This document shows positions 17,174 through 26,287 of a DNA stretch of 64,000 nt, piece by piece (the stretch's first letter is position 1; the number at the start of each line of letters is the position of its first letter). The DNA is from Paramicrobacterium fandaimingii (GTDB lineage Bacteria; Actinomycetota; Actinomycetes; Actinomycetales; Microbacteriaceae): NCBI RefSeq assembly GCF_011751745.2, contig NZ_CP061170.1:3224001-3288000 (forward strand), in the 5' to 3' direction. The translations under genes and the position numbers were made by a program. A model generated the notes under the pieces. That model was given only the letters and a program-made list of their open reading frames with translations, had not been told where the DNA came from and did not search any database.

Positions 17174-18769
17174 TCATCCGATAGCACTCGCCTTCGCGTG
17201 TGCCGGGGCGGCCACCACTCGCAAAGCGGCGGTCAGCGCGACAGAGCTGTCCGCCGACTCCGAGCTGGCGCGCCACGCAATGTAGCCATCGGGCCGCACG
17301 AGCACGGCACCGAGAGAGTCAACACCGTACGCGTCGCCGAATGCACCCGGTTCGATCGGCGCGACGTCTTGGCCCATCCGCACGATATCGAGCGGAACGT
17401 TCACGGCTGCTCCCGCCTCACGAGCGGCATCCACCCACTGTTCGCTCTCCGTGAGAAGCACCCAGCCGCCGCGAAACAGATCCAGCGTCGACATCCGTTC
17501 GCCGGCTCTGGTCACCCAGAGGTGAGGCGCCCTCGTGCCAGGCTGTCCCTTCCACATGTCGGGAGTCTGCGCTGGCGGAAGGCTGGAATCGGCGCCGAGC
17601 ACAGCAGACGACCGGTAGAGCTGACCGAGTTCGATCGCCGCGTCGTCGAGAACGGGCACGTCCGCCTCCCCCACTTCGAGATGAGCTTTGAAATCGGCTC
17701 GGGCGAACAGTTGATCGTGCCGCAGAAGCGCGATCGGTCGGCGTTCGGCGTCATAGGTGTCGAGCAGATCCTCGTTTGATTCGCCGCCGAGCACGGCCGC
17801 CAGCTTCCACGCTAGGTTGTGGGCATCGTCGATTCCGGTGTTTGCCCCGAACCCTCCGCGATTGGGCGGAAGCTGATGCGCAGCATCGCCAGCGAGAAAC
17901 ACGCGCCCTTTCGAGAAGCGATCGGCGATCAGGGCGCTCAGCTCCCAGCGCCCACTCGTGATCAGCTCAATCGGCACGTCGCTGCGGCCAATCGCGGCCC
18001 TCACGAGATCGAGCTGCTCCTCCGTGCTGCGCTCGACGTCGTCGCTGAGCATCAGCACCCACCGCCCATCTGAGTACGTTGTGAGAAACGCCGTGAGGCC
18101 TGGCTGTTCAATCTCGAACTGAACGATGCCGTCATGCAGATACTCGTCAAGCGGCGCCCGAAACAGAATGCTGCGCTGAGTGCTCAGATGACCGCGTCCG
18201 CTCCGCTCGATGCCGAGGCCCTCGCGCACCCCACTGCCTCCGCCGTCGGCGGCGATCACGTACTGCGCGTCAATGGCGTACTCGCGTCCGCTCTGTCGAT
18301 CACGCACCGTCGCGGTCACGACGTCGTCTTCCTCGGCCAGGTCGAGCAGCTCGGTGCCGAGCCGCAGTTCGGCACCGAGCACCCGAGCACGATCGCGCAG
18401 AATCGGCTCAAGCCTGTCTTGCGTAATCGCCTTCGCCGTCACGGGCGAGTACTCGGCGCCATACGATCCGCCTCCTCGCAGCGTCCAGGGGTGCTCCTCA
18501 AACCACGTGCCTACGAGGCTCTGCACACGAGCCCGGCCTGGCGGCTTCATGCCTTGCAGCGAAGCGGGAACGTCAATGCCGACGTGGCGAAAGTGCTCGA
18601 TCGTGCGGGTGGTGAAACCGATGGCACGCGGATGCTGCGAGCTGGCCGTGTGCTTATCGATCACGATCACCGGAACGTCGTGCCACGCGAGAAACACTGC
18701 GGCAGAGAGACCGACGAGGCTGCCGCCGATGATGAGCACCGGTGTGGTGGTGGTGTCGTTGAGAGTCAT
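17174..18769 (-). CDS. FAD-dependent aromatic monooxygenase (PheA/TfdB type)
   Basis: 531 residues from the ATG at 18769, chosen because AAAGGA lies about 10 bp upstream and the dinucleotide fold starts at once (PVLIIGGSLVGLSAAVFLA). Other class A flavin monooxygenase signatures follow: the DG motif region near VIAADGGGSGVREGLG and the GD motif (VFLAGDAAHQLPPNRGGFGA), which binds the FAD ribityl chain. The C-terminal thioredoxin-like domain ends in RPDGYIAWRA. The family hydroxylates phenols, polyketides or rifamycins using NAD(P)H and oxygen. It is divergent from a TetR regulator, so it is probably induced by its substrate or by a toxic aromatic. Confidence 0.88.
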   Translation of the reverse strand: MTLNDTTTTPVLIIGGSLVGLSAAVFLAWHDVPVIVIDKHTASSQHPRAIGFTTRTIEHFRHVGIDVPASLQGMKPPGRARVQSLVGTWFEEHPWTLRGGGSYGAEYSPVTAKAITQDRLEPILRDRARVLGAELRLGTELLDLAEEDDVVTATVRDRQSGREYAIDAQYVIAADGGGSGVREGLGIERSGRGHLSTQRSILFRAPLDEYLHDGIVQFEIEQPGLTAFLTTYSDGRWVLMLSDDVERSTEEQLDLVRAAIGRSDVPIELITSGRWELSALIADRFSKGRVFLAGDAAHQLPPNRGGFGANTGIDDAHNLAWKLAAVLGGESNEDLLDTYDAERRPIALLRHDQLFARADFKAHLEVGEADVPVLDDAAIELGQLYRSSAVLGADSSLPPAQTPDMWKGQPGTRAPHLWVTRAGERMSTLDLFRGGWVLLTESEQWVDAAREAGAAVNVPLDIVRMGQDVAPIEPGAFGDAYGVDSLGAVLVRPDGYIAWRASSESADSSVALTAALRVVAAPAHAKASAIG

Positions 18770-18829
18770 AGGGATCGTCCTTTCGGCGAACAAGCGTGTT
18801 CGTCTGACGTTCAGCAAAACACAAGTGAC

Positions 18830-18858
18830 TATTCTTTGCAAGTGACTTACATTTACAA
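18830..18858 (-). promoter_or_regulatory. candidate promoter with AAGTGACT repeats for the FAD monooxygenase
   Basis: On the reverse strand, TTGTAA (18853-18858) and AGAATA (18830-18835) are spaced by exactly 17 bp, about 60-90 bp upstream of the monooxygenase ATG. Two direct copies of AAGTGACT (18823-18830 and 18840-18847) flank and overlap the -10 element. They are a likely binding site for the divergent TetR protein at 18889. Confidence 0.45.
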
Positions 18859-18888
18859 TCGACTTACGTCTTCCGATATGCTGTCGTC

Positions 18889-19557
18889 ATGAGCGTCGAA
18901 CCAGCAGGCCGTCGGGAGAGAAAGAACCTCCAGACTCGCCGAGCCCTTGCCGAAGCCGCCCTTGTGCTCTTCATGCGCAAGGGGTACGACCAGGTCAGCG
19001 TGAAAGAGATCGCCGACGCTGTGGACATCTCGGTGCCCACGTTGTTTCGGCATGTTCCCGATGGGAAAGAAGCGCTGATCTTCGACGACGGCATCGAACG
19101 TCGCGAAAGTCTTCTCTCGGCGGTTCATGAGCGCCCAGACGGGCAGACCGTCATCGCGGCGCTGCGGGAGTTTATGGCAACTCGCGGACCTTTTGTCGCT
19201 CACCCGTCGGCCGAGTTTCGCCGTCGCACAGACCTCATCGTGAACACGAAGGCTCTGCGCGACTACTCGCGCGTGCTCTGGGTTCGCTGCGAGGCACCTC
19301 TGGCGAAGGCCGTCGCTGAAGAGCTTGGCCGCGCACCCGACGACGTCACCTCCCGCGCGATCGCCCGGTACGTGCTCGAGATTCCGGAGCTTCTCAGCGA
19401 TCACGATTCCGACCCGGCCGGTGCCCTCGAAGAGGTATTCAACCTGCTCGAGCACGGCATCCCGGTCATTTCTTCGCAGCAAGCGTCAACCCGCTGGCAA
19501 TCTGCACGCATCCGAGCACGGCGAGAAGCAGCAGCGAGCTCACCCAGCTCTGTGTGA
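18889..19557 (+). CDS. TetR family transcriptional regulator
   Basis: 222 residues. The N-terminal helix-turn-helix is clear: RRALAEAALVLFMRKGYDQV, then IADAVDISVPTLFRHVPDGK (the usual last aromatic is TLFRH). The C-terminal ligand domain is not recognisable in detail. It is divergent from the FAD monooxygenase with 119 bp between starts and probably represses it. The last 92 bp overlap the 3' end of the convergent MFS gene, so the basic C-terminal tail (RIRARREAAASS) is encoded antisense to the transporter's last helix. Confidence 0.9.
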   Translation: MSVEPAGRRERKNLQTRRALAEAALVLFMRKGYDQVSVKEIADAVDISVPTLFRHVPDGKEALIFDDGIERRESLLSAVHERPDGQTVIAALREFMATRGPFVAHPSAEFRRRTDLIVNTKALRDYSRVLWVRCEAPLAKAVAEELGRAPDDVTSRAIARYVLEIPELLSDHDSDPAGALEEVFNLLEHGIPVISSQQASTRWQSARIRARREAAASSPSSV

Positions 19558-20638
19558 CATCGAAGAGGGCACCAAAGGCAAGCGGCCCGACGGCCGCGAG
19601 CGAGACGCCGACGGTCTGCGACATCGCGGAGACGGCCGCAGAATGCTCAACAGAACGCGAGCGGTCAACAACGAGCGCATAGGCCATGCCGAGGCACGCG
19701 CCCTGGGCGACGCCGAATGCGAGCACGGCGACGAAACTGAGACTGGCCTGCCGTGGCAGCAGAAGCAGGGGAGCGATCACAACGAGCGCAGATGAGACCG
19801 AGGTCAGAAGACCGGTGTTTCCGCTGAATCTCTTCACCACAAGCGGGGCGGCGAGAGCAAAGGGAATAGCGATGAGGCTCACGAACGCGGCCATTCCAGC
19901 AGCGACGACGCCGCTGATGCCGGACTCGCGAAGAACGGTCGGCAGCCAGGTTGCCGTCGTGTAGAAGGTCAGCGACGTCAGCCCGAGGTACAAGGCAATT
20001 GCCCACGCACTCCTCTCGCGATACACCGATGATCGCGGATGCTGGACGGTTGAGCTGCTCGGCCGAGTGTTCGAGAGCCCTCGTCGGGCGAGACTCCACG
20101 CGACGATCGCCGCGAACGTCACAACCGACCACGCGATGAGTGCGACGTTCCACGACAGACCAGCGACGGTGACCAGGGGCAGAGTGAGACCCAACGCGGC
20201 CGCGGGCCCAATGCTGAGGCTCATTGTGTAGAGGCCGGTCAGGAACCCGGATTGATTCGGCACGGCCTTCACGATCGACGGCGCGAGCACACTCGCGACA
20301 GCGATCGACACCCCGAGCACGAGCGTTCCGCCGTAGAGCGCCACGACGCCGGGCACAGAGCGGATCATGATTCCGAGGGTGATGCCGATCAAGGAGCATG
20401 TGACGAGTCGCGTCTGACCGAGAAGCCTCAGCAGCCGAGGAACAAACGGAGCACCGAGCAGGAATGACAAAAGCGGAATCGTCGTCAACAGTGAGACAGC
20501 TGAGGTGCTGAGGTTGGTCTCGTCCCGAATCAACGGCAGAAGCGGTGCGACCGAATTGACCGGGATGCGCAGGTTCAGGGTGATCAGAACGATCGCAAGA
20601 GCGGTGACGACAAGTCTGCCGCGTGCCATGATCCCCAC
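19466..20638 (-). CDS. MFS transporter, CynX/NimT type
   Basis: 390 residues with 12 predicted transmembrane helices. The first ends in the CynX-type segment LITLNLRIPVNSVAPLLPLI, and loops follow with RLLRLLGQTRLVT. Members include the cyanate transporter CynX and the 2-nitroimidazole exporter NimT. A second in-frame ATG 9 bases downstream (20630) is also possible. It overlaps the TetR gene tail-to-tail, and it could export the monooxygenase substrate, though the two are not co-transcribed. Substrate unknown. Confidence 0.85.
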   Translation of the reverse strand: MGIMARGRLVVTALAIVLITLNLRIPVNSVAPLLPLIRDETNLSTSAVSLLTTIPLLSFLLGAPFVPRLLRLLGQTRLVTCSLIGITLGIMIRSVPGVVALYGGTLVLGVSIAVASVLAPSIVKAVPNQSGFLTGLYTMSLSIGPAAALGLTLPLVTVAGLSWNVALIAWSVVTFAAIVAWSLARRGLSNTRPSSSTVQHPRSSVYRERSAWAIALYLGLTSLTFYTTATWLPTVLRESGISGVVAAGMAAFVSLIAIPFALAAPLVVKRFSGNTGLLTSVSSALVVIAPLLLLPRQASLSFVAVLAFGVAQGACLGMAYALVVDRSRSVEHSAAVSAMSQTVGVSLAAVGPLAFGALFDVTQSWVSSLLLLAVLGCVQIASGLTLAAKK

Positions 20639-20870
20639 ATCCGCCCGGGCGTTGTCGCATACGTTCGCGCCCTCCCCTGACCACCGTCAGGTGAGGGCGC
20701 GTGCGCAAGCAGAGCCCAGCTCAATCGTGCTCCAAGGCTACTCGAGCCGTGCACGACCTCGGGTTCGCTGGCCACACCCTCTCGCAAAGAATCGGCAGAA
20801 ATCGCGGGTCACGAGCCGCGGTACTAGGCTCGAACCACCGCCTCGCCCTCCCTTATCGGCAGGAGATTAC

Positions 20871-21128
20871 ATGCTGGGAAACCTCACCGGATGGCACCTG
20901 ATGATCGTGGCGGCAATCGTCCTCGTCATCGTCGCTGTCGTCATTGTCGCAATCGTGCTCACCGTCGTGCTCTCGCGCCGGGGTTCGAGCTCGCCCGACA
21001 ACGCGGCGGCCACCGGCATCCCCTCGCCCGAGACGCGCATGCGCGAGATCGAGAGGCTGCGTCAGCGCGGGGTGATCACCGATGCCGAATACGAGGCGAA
21101 GCGCGCCGAGATCATCGGGCGAATCTGA
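20871..21128 (+). CDS. small single-pass membrane protein with SHOCT domain
   Basis: 85 residues. The start at 20871 is set by AGGAGA 4 bp upstream. One long hydrophobic helix (residues 10-35, IVAAIVLVIVAVVIVAIVLT) precedes a linker. The C-terminal SHOCT motif is EIERLRQRGVITDAEYEAKR, ending in EIIGRI. SHOCT is a short alpha-helical oligomerisation or interaction domain found at the ends of many bacterial membrane proteins. There is no obvious operon partner. The 230 bp upstream hold no other gene. Confidence 0.85.
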   Translation: MLGNLTGWHLMIVAAIVLVIVAVVIVAIVLTVVLSRRGSSSPDNAAATGIPSPETRMREIERLRQRGVITDAEYEAKRAEIIGRI

Positions 21129-21142
21129 CGGAGACCCCGCGC

Positions 21143-21997
21143 TCAGCTCGCCGATGACGTCAGCAGGTCACGCACCGAACGCGGCTCACGCCCGAGCAGC
21201 TCGCCCAACGTCGGATCGACGCCAGCAAAGTATCCACCCGCCGCGGCCTGATAGATGCCGAGCGTAAAGTGCGCCATGCCTTCGGGGGTTCCCGCGGCCA
21301 CCTGACCGGCAACCCATTCGTCAGGGTCGACAATCGAGACACGGATGCTGCGCCCGGCGATCTCTGACGCGATCATCGCGATCTCATCGAATGTCGGTGC
21401 GCTGCGTGCCGTGAGCGTGACCGGCCCGTCGTAGCGACCATCGGAAGCGAGGATCGCAGCCGCTGCTTCAGCGGCATCCTCCCGTGCTGTCCACGAGACC
21501 GGCCCGTTGCTGGGAACCTCGATGATGCCCGTCTCACGCCACGCACCCAACATGAACTCGAGTGAGTGCGCGTAGAAACCGTTGCGCAGCGATGTCCACG
21601 CGAGGCCGGATTCTTCCAACATCCACTCGGTCGCCGCATGATCTTGTGCGGGTGCGAAGGGACTCTGCGGGTGAGCCCCTTGGTGGCTCGTGTAGAGAAC
21701 ACGGCCGATACCCGCGGCAACGGCGGCGTCGATTGCGTTGCGGTGCAGCGTCACGGCATCGGCGGTTGGGTCACTCGACGAAACGAGAAACAGCTGGTCG
21801 CCTCCCGCAAACGCCGCCGTCAGCGACGCCCGGTCTGAATAGTCTGCGCGTCTGACGTCGATGCCGCGATCGGCGAAACGCTGCGCCTTCGACACGTCGC
21901 GCACCGCGACGGCGATCCGGTCGGCCGCGACGCTTTCCAGGAGGTGGTCGACAACTTTTCCGCCGAGTACGCCGGTTGCTCCGGTGACGATGATCAT
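21143..21997 (-). CDS. NmrA-like NAD(P)H-binding oxidoreductase (quinone reductase QOR2 type)
   Basis: 284 residues with an N-terminal atypical SDR fold: MIIVTGATGVLGGKVVDHLL (GxxGxxG) and then RRADYSDRASL, the second strand that senses NADPH in this group. There is no classical YxxxK catalytic pair, as usual for NmrA-like proteins. Relatives reduce quinones or act as redox sensors. It is divergent from a TetR gene (88 bp apart) with repeated GTTA elements between them, so it is probably induced by an electrophile or quinone. Confidence 0.87.
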   Translation of the reverse strand: MIIVTGATGVLGGKVVDHLLESVAADRIAVAVRDVSKAQRFADRGIDVRRADYSDRASLTAAFAGGDQLFLVSSSDPTADAVTLHRNAIDAAVAAGIGRVLYTSHQGAHPQSPFAPAQDHAATEWMLEESGLAWTSLRNGFYAHSLEFMLGAWRETGIIEVPSNGPVSWTAREDAAEAAAAILASDGRYDGPVTLTARSAPTFDEIAMIASEIAGRSIRVSIVDPDEWVAGQVAAGTPEGMAHFTLGIYQAAAGGYFAGVDPTLGELLGREPRSVRDLLTSSAS

Positions 21998-22012
21998 AAT
22001 GGTTTGCCCTTC

Positions 22013-22085
22013 GCGTTATCAATGGAAACATGTGAACGTTAGCACCGTTATATCACTGTTAGCAAGTAAGCGTTATCATTGGAAC
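22013..22085. promoter_or_regulatory. paired GCGTTATCAWTGGAA repeats between reductase and TetR genes
   Basis: Two near-identical direct repeats, GCGTTATCAATGGAAA (22013-22028) and GCGTTATCATTGGAAC (22070-22085), bracket a core containing GTTAGCA twice. They occupy nearly the whole divergent promoter region. The probable ligand is the TetR protein at 22086. Confidence 0.5.
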
Positions 22086-22808
22086 GTGATTGAAGACACG
22101 AGAGTCGATTCCCCCACGCACACCGGGGCCGCCATCGTCGACGCTGCCGCCCGCCTGCTGCAGGAGCAGGGTGCGGCAGCAGTGACGACGCGCAACGTCG
22201 CAAAGGAAGCTGGCGTTCAGCCACCAACCATCTATCGCCTGTTCGGAGACAAGGACGGCCTGCTCGATGCGGTGGCTGAGAGCGTGATGGCGACATTTGT
22301 CGCCGCCAAATCTGCCGTTGTCGACGCCGCAGCGGCAGACGACGTCGACCCCGTTGACGACCTTCGGGCCGGGTGGGCGACGCAGATTGAGTTCGGCCTC
22401 GCCAACCCCGTGCTCTTCACGCTCATGAACAATCCGGGGCGCGGCACTGACTCTCCGGCCACGCGGGCCGGAGGTGAGATTCTGCGGCGACGTGTTCACC
22501 GAGTGGCAGAGGCCGGACGGCTGCGCGTCGGCGAGGAGCGCGCCGTCGCTCTCATTCGCTCCGCCGGAACCGGGGCGGTCTTCACTCTTCTGACGACCAC
22601 GCCCGGTGATCGAGACCCGGAACTCGCCACAGCGATGTTCGACGCCGTTCTGCGCGAGATCATCAGCAATGCCCCTGAGCAGGCAGACGACACGCGCATC
22701 ACAACGGTCGTCGCGATGCGCGCCATCGCGCCGACGCTCACCGAGCTGAGCAGCGCCGAACGACAGCTGCTTGCCGAGTGGCTCGACCGCAGCATCGACC
22801 GCGCGTAG
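22086..22808 (+). CDS. TetR family transcriptional regulator
   Basis: 240 residues from a GTG at 22086, directly after the second operator-like repeat. An upstream in-frame start would put the protein through the promoter region and into the reductase gene, so it is rejected. The HTH is GAAIVDAAARLLQEQGAAAV, then VAKEAGVQPPTIYRLFGDKD. The ligand domain is generic. Its divergent orientation next to the NmrA-like reductase marks that gene as the likely target. It ends 12 bp before the convergent MmyB-like gene. Confidence 0.88.
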   Translation: MIEDTRVDSPTHTGAAIVDAAARLLQEQGAAAVTTRNVAKEAGVQPPTIYRLFGDKDGLLDAVAESVMATFVAAKSAVVDAAAADDVDPVDDLRAGWATQIEFGLANPVLFTLMNNPGRGTDSPATRAGGEILRRRVHRVAEAGRLRVGEERAVALIRSAGTGAVFTLLTTTPGDRDPELATAMFDAVLREIISNAPEQADDTRITTVVAMRAIAPTLTELSSAERQLLAEWLDRSIDRA

Positions 22809-22820
22809 TGACGCGAGGGC

Positions 22821-23690
22821 TCAGTGCTGCGGTGCGACGGCAGTCGCCGAGACGGCGGAGACGCGCAGAAAGTCGAGCTTTGCCGCGGCATCCGACCCCG
22901 TGGCAGCGGTGTAGACGACGATGCGTGCATCGGCTCCTGCGACGGTAAAGACATCGCAGTCAAGTTCGACAAGGCCGACGAGTGAGTTGCGCACAATCTT
23001 GCGCTCCGACTGATGCTCGCCAACGGCGCCGCTGTGCCACAGTCGCGCAAACGTCGGGCTCGACGCCAGAAGGTCGCCGATGAGCATCGCAACGTTGCGA
23101 TCGTCGGGATACCGCCCACGCACCCGACGCAGATCGGCGACGAGCGACGCCGAGAACTCCTCTGTCGTCGTCACAGGGGTGATCGTTCCCACAGGGCGCT
23201 GCCCGTCAATTTCAGCGAAGTGCCGACGAAGCAGATTGCGCTCGTTTCCCGAGGTGAGCGTCGGGTCGTCGAGAAGGGATTCCCACAGCGGCGTCCATGT
23301 GATGAGGTCCCACGCTGCCGAGAAGACGACGAGCGGCACGTCGCCCAGACGAGCAATAAGCCGTTGCGCGCCGGGCGGAATATGGGTGGGCACCTCGCGG
23401 GGAGACGGCGGGAGCAGCCCGGCGACGACATACAGGTGGTCCCGCTCGTCGTCGGTGAGCTGCAGGGCACGGGCGAATGACGCCGCCACCTGCTCGGAGG
23501 GTCGAAGCGATCGCCCCTGCTCGAGACGCACGAGGTAGTCGACGCTCACGCCGGCGAGCGCGGCGAGTTCTTCGCGCCTCAACCCGGGCGACCGGCGCCC
23601 CTCGCCGACGGGAAGCCCGACGTCCACAGGCGAGAGCCGATCGCGCCACAGTCGGAGCATCGGTCCAAGGTCGCCATGTGGAGCATCCAT
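22821..23690 (-). CDS. XRE-family regulator with MmyB-like ligand-binding domain
   Basis: 289 residues. The N-terminal HTH (RRSPGLRREELAALAGVSVD, then YLVRLEQGRSLRPSEQV) is followed by the MmyB-like PAS-type domain (VFSAAWDLITWTPLWESLLD, then ERNLLRRHF). In actinobacteria such regulators often sit divergently from a short-chain dehydrogenase and control it. That is the arrangement here, with 102 bp to the SDR start. The MmyB domain can bind fatty-acid-like ligands in solved members; the ligand here is unknown. Confidence 0.92.
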   Translation of the reverse strand: MDAPHGDLGPMLRLWRDRLSPVDVGLPVGEGRRSPGLRREELAALAGVSVDYLVRLEQGRSLRPSEQVAASFARALQLTDDERDHLYVVAGLLPPSPREVPTHIPPGAQRLIARLGDVPLVVFSAAWDLITWTPLWESLLDDPTLTSGNERNLLRRHFAEIDGQRPVGTITPVTTTEEFSASLVADLRRVRGRYPDDRNVAMLIGDLLASSPTFARLWHSGAVGEHQSERKIVRNSLVGLVELDCDVFTVAGADARIVVYTAATGSDAAAKLDFLRVSAVSATAVAPQH

Positions 23691-23792
23691 GATTCAAGTG
23701 TCGCAGTGCGACGAGCATCCTGGGTAGTACTCTCAGTCCCACCGCACAGAGCTACCACGACAGCTCGACGTGGGCGGAGCAAACTGAAAACC

Positions 23793-24485
23793 ATGACAAC
23801 GACATTGATTACCGGGGCGAACAAGGGTCTCGGATACGAAACAGCCCGCCGCCTCATTGAGGCCGGGCACACGGTGTGGATGGGCGCGCGAGATGCCGAG
23901 CGCGGGAAGAAGGCCGCCGACGAATTGGGCGGACGCTTCGTGCAGCTCGATGTGACAAATGACGAAACGGTGGCGCAGGCTGCCCAGACGATCACGGATG
24001 CCGATGGGCTCGATGTGCTCATCAACAACGCCGGCATTCACGGCACGATCACTGACGCTGATGAGCTGACCGCAGCCGATGCTGCGGAGGTATACGAGAC
24101 AAACGTCGTGAGCGTTGTGCGCATGATCAACGCGTTCGTTCCAGTTCTGCGAGCGTCACGCACGCCGACAATCGTCAACGTATCGAGTGGAATGGGCTCA
24201 TTCGGCACTGTGCTGAACCCCGAGCGCATCGAATCTCAACTCATCATGCCCCTCTACCAATCGTCGAAGTCCGCAGTGACAATGCTCACCGTGCAGTACG
24301 CCAAGGCACTGCCCGAGATGCGGGTGAACGCTGCGGACCCGGGATTCACGCAGACAGACTTCAACGAAGGACACGGCCATTTCACGGTGACGGAAGGCAC
24401 TGACGCGATCGTCGAGCTGGCGACGCGCAACGGCTCGGGCCCGACAGGAACATTCATCGACCGCGATGGCACGATGCCGTTCTAA
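23793..24485 (+). CDS. short-chain dehydrogenase/reductase
   Basis: 230 residues. The start MTTTLITGANKGLGYETARR places the TGxxxGxG cofactor motif at the N-terminus, as in classical SDRs. NNAGIHG is the NNAG motif. The catalytic Ser lies near NVSSGMGS and the Tyr/Lys pair is YQSSK. All catalytic residues are present, so it is probably an active NADP-dependent carbonyl reductase. It is divergent from the MmyB-like regulator that likely controls it. The substrate is unknown. Confidence 0.9.
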   Translation: MTTTLITGANKGLGYETARRLIEAGHTVWMGARDAERGKKAADELGGRFVQLDVTNDETVAQAAQTITDADGLDVLINNAGIHGTITDADELTAADAAEVYETNVVSVVRMINAFVPVLRASRTPTIVNVSSGMGSFGTVLNPERIESQLIMPLYQSSKSAVTMLTVQYAKALPEMRVNAADPGFTQTDFNEGHGHFTVTEGTDAIVELATRNGSGPTGTFIDRDGTMPF

Positions 24486-24509
24486 AACAAGCAGGCGTAG
24501 ATTCGAAGC

Positions 24510-24728
24510 ATGGCGAAAAAGAAGCAGTGGAATGAACTCAGCACGGGGAAGCGCGTCGGCGTCGTGGCGCTCACGGCGACTCAGATCGGCCTCGCCGTCG
24601 CCGCCTACGCGGATATCGCGAAGCGCGACGAGAGTGAGCTCAGTGCCACAAAGCGCGCGTGGCGACTGATTGCGATGATCGACTTCGTCGGCCCGCTCAC
24701 CTACTTCGTGGCTGGCCGCCGCCTGTAG
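24510..24728 (+). CDS. small membrane protein resembling PLD-nuclease N-terminal domain
   Basis: 72 residues. A basic start (MAKKKQWNELSTGKR) precedes two hydrophobic segments. The second ends in the conserved pattern FVGPLTYFVAGRRL, which matches the PLDc_N motif GPxxYFxxGRR found in many small actinobacterial membrane proteins. It lies 24 bp after the SDR gene in the same direction and may be co-transcribed. Function unknown. Confidence 0.75.
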   Translation: MAKKKQWNELSTGKRVGVVALTATQIGLAVAAYADIAKRDESELSATKRAWRLIAMIDFVGPLTYFVAGRRL

Positions 24729-24782
24729 CGGCGCTGCATCGACACAGGATGCGGGCAGAAGGAAGAAGTGCCGACACGTGCG

Positions 24783-26276
24783 TCAGCGGGCGGCGTCACC
24801 CCAGCTTGTCGACTCGCCTGCCGGTGCAAAACGCTGCGGCACGCTCCACGGGTTCGCGTCCTGCAGCGGCTCAGGCAGCAGCGCCTGCGGTGCGTTCTGG
24901 TAGGCGACGGGGCGCACGAAGCGCGTGATCGCCGCCGTTCCGACCGACGTGTTCGCGTCGTTCGTCGTCGCAGGCCACGGGCCGCCGTGCTGCATCGCCG
25001 GTGTCACCGCGACGCCCGTCGGCCAGCCGTTAAACAGCACACGACCAGCGCCTTCGCTCAGCACGGCAACAAGCTCGCGCAGCGCATCAGACGCCTCACC
25101 GCCGCCGTGGTGAACGGTCGCTGTCAGGTTGCCGGGGAACAGCTTCTCCGCAAGCGCGGTGAGATCGTCGGTTGCGGAGTACTGCACAACGACGCTGAGC
25201 GGCCCGAAGCTCTCGTCGAGCAGTCGGTCGCGCTGCGCCACGAGCGTCGCGGCGTCGGTGACGACGATCGTCGGCGTCGCCCAGCCCTGACCATCAGCGT
25301 CCCGCTCGAGGCTTCCCTCGGCGATCGCCCGCACACCATCGGTGGACAGAATCGCATCGCGGCGCTCCCCGTAGCCGTCGGCGATGCGCGGGTTGAGCAT
25401 GCGGTGCGGCTCGGCCCCGGACGCCGCCTCGGCGATGCCCTGCTCGAGCGGCGCCGCATCGGGAACGAACACGAACCCGGGCTTCGTGCAGAGCTGGCCC
25501 GCAGAACCGCCGACGCTCGTCACGAGGCCTGACGCGATCTCGCCAGCCCGCTCGGAGATCGCCTGCTCGGTGACGAACACCGGGTTGACGCTGCCAAGCT
25601 CGCCGTAGAACGGAATCGGCTTCGGCCTGGCTGCGGCGATGTCGGCCAGCATCCGACCGATCTTCGTCGACCCCGTGAACGAGCCGGCGGCGATGAGCGG
25701 ATGCTTGAGAAGATCGACGCCGCGCTGCTGACCGGAGATCGTCTGGAAGACGTGCTCGGGAAGCCCCGCACCGACGAGCGCCTCAGAGATGACGCGAGCG
25801 GTCTCGGCCGAAAGCTCGGGGTGCCCCGAATGCGTCTTCACGACAAGCGAGCAGCCCGACGCCAGCGCGGCAGCAGTGTCGCCTCCGGCCACGGAGAACG
25901 CGAACGGGAAGTTGCTGGCCGCGAAGTTGAGCACCGGACCGACAGCCTGAAGATAGCGGCGAATATCCGGCCGCGGCCCCAGAACAAACTCCGGGTCGGC
26001 GGCGTCGATGCGCACGTCGAGGTACGACCCGTCGACGACGGTGTCGGCGAAAACGCGCAGCTGAACGGCAGTGCGCTTCAGCTCGCCCCGCAGACGCCCC
26101 TCGGCAAGCCCGGTCTCGGCCATTCCGATCGGAACGAGCGCGTCAGCGTTCGCCTCAAGTGCGTCGGCCGCGGCCACAATCGCCCGCGCACGCGCGGCGG
26201 GCATGATGCTCGCCAGCTCGCGGAACGCGCGATCGGCGTTCTGCGCAATCTGCTCAACGGAAAGTTCTGTGCTCAT
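24783..26276 (-). CDS. alpha-ketoglutarate semialdehyde (2,5-dioxovalerate) dehydrogenase
   Basis: 497 residues of the aldehyde dehydrogenase superfamily, NADP-type. The catalytic Cys is C263 in GGSAGQLCTKPG, and an FTGSTKIGRML strand forms part of the cofactor site. Overall it resembles the group that oxidises alpha-ketoglutarate semialdehyde to alpha-ketoglutarate, the last step of hydroxyproline catabolism and of the oxidative L-arabinose pathway. It is the last gene of the leftward operon, 11 bp after the 4-hydroxyproline epimerase. The context with epimerase, dehydrogenase and deaminase makes this assignment strong. Confidence 0.88.
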   Translation of the reverse strand: MSTELSVEQIAQNADRAFRELASIMPAARARAIVAAADALEANADALVPIGMAETGLAEGRLRGELKRTAVQLRVFADTVVDGSYLDVRIDAADPEFVLGPRPDIRRYLQAVGPVLNFAASNFPFAFSVAGGDTAAALASGCSLVVKTHSGHPELSAETARVISEALVGAGLPEHVFQTISGQQRGVDLLKHPLIAAGSFTGSTKIGRMLADIAAARPKPIPFYGELGSVNPVFVTEQAISERAGEIASGLVTSVGGSAGQLCTKPGFVFVPDAAPLEQGIAEAASGAEPHRMLNPRIADGYGERRDAILSTDGVRAIAEGSLERDADGQGWATPTIVVTDAATLVAQRDRLLDESFGPLSVVVQYSATDDLTALAEKLFPGNLTATVHHGGGEASDALRELVAVLSEGAGRVLFNGWPTGVAVTPAMQHGGPWPATTNDANTSVGTAAITRFVRPVAYQNAPQALLPEPLQDANPWSVPQRFAPAGESTSWGDAAR

Positions 26277-26287
26277 ACGTGTGCCTC

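Noticed and set aside
20505..20870. N-terminal extension of the SHOCT protein
   Set aside because: Runs antisense through the MFS gene and promoter region; AGGAGA before 20871 marks the true start.
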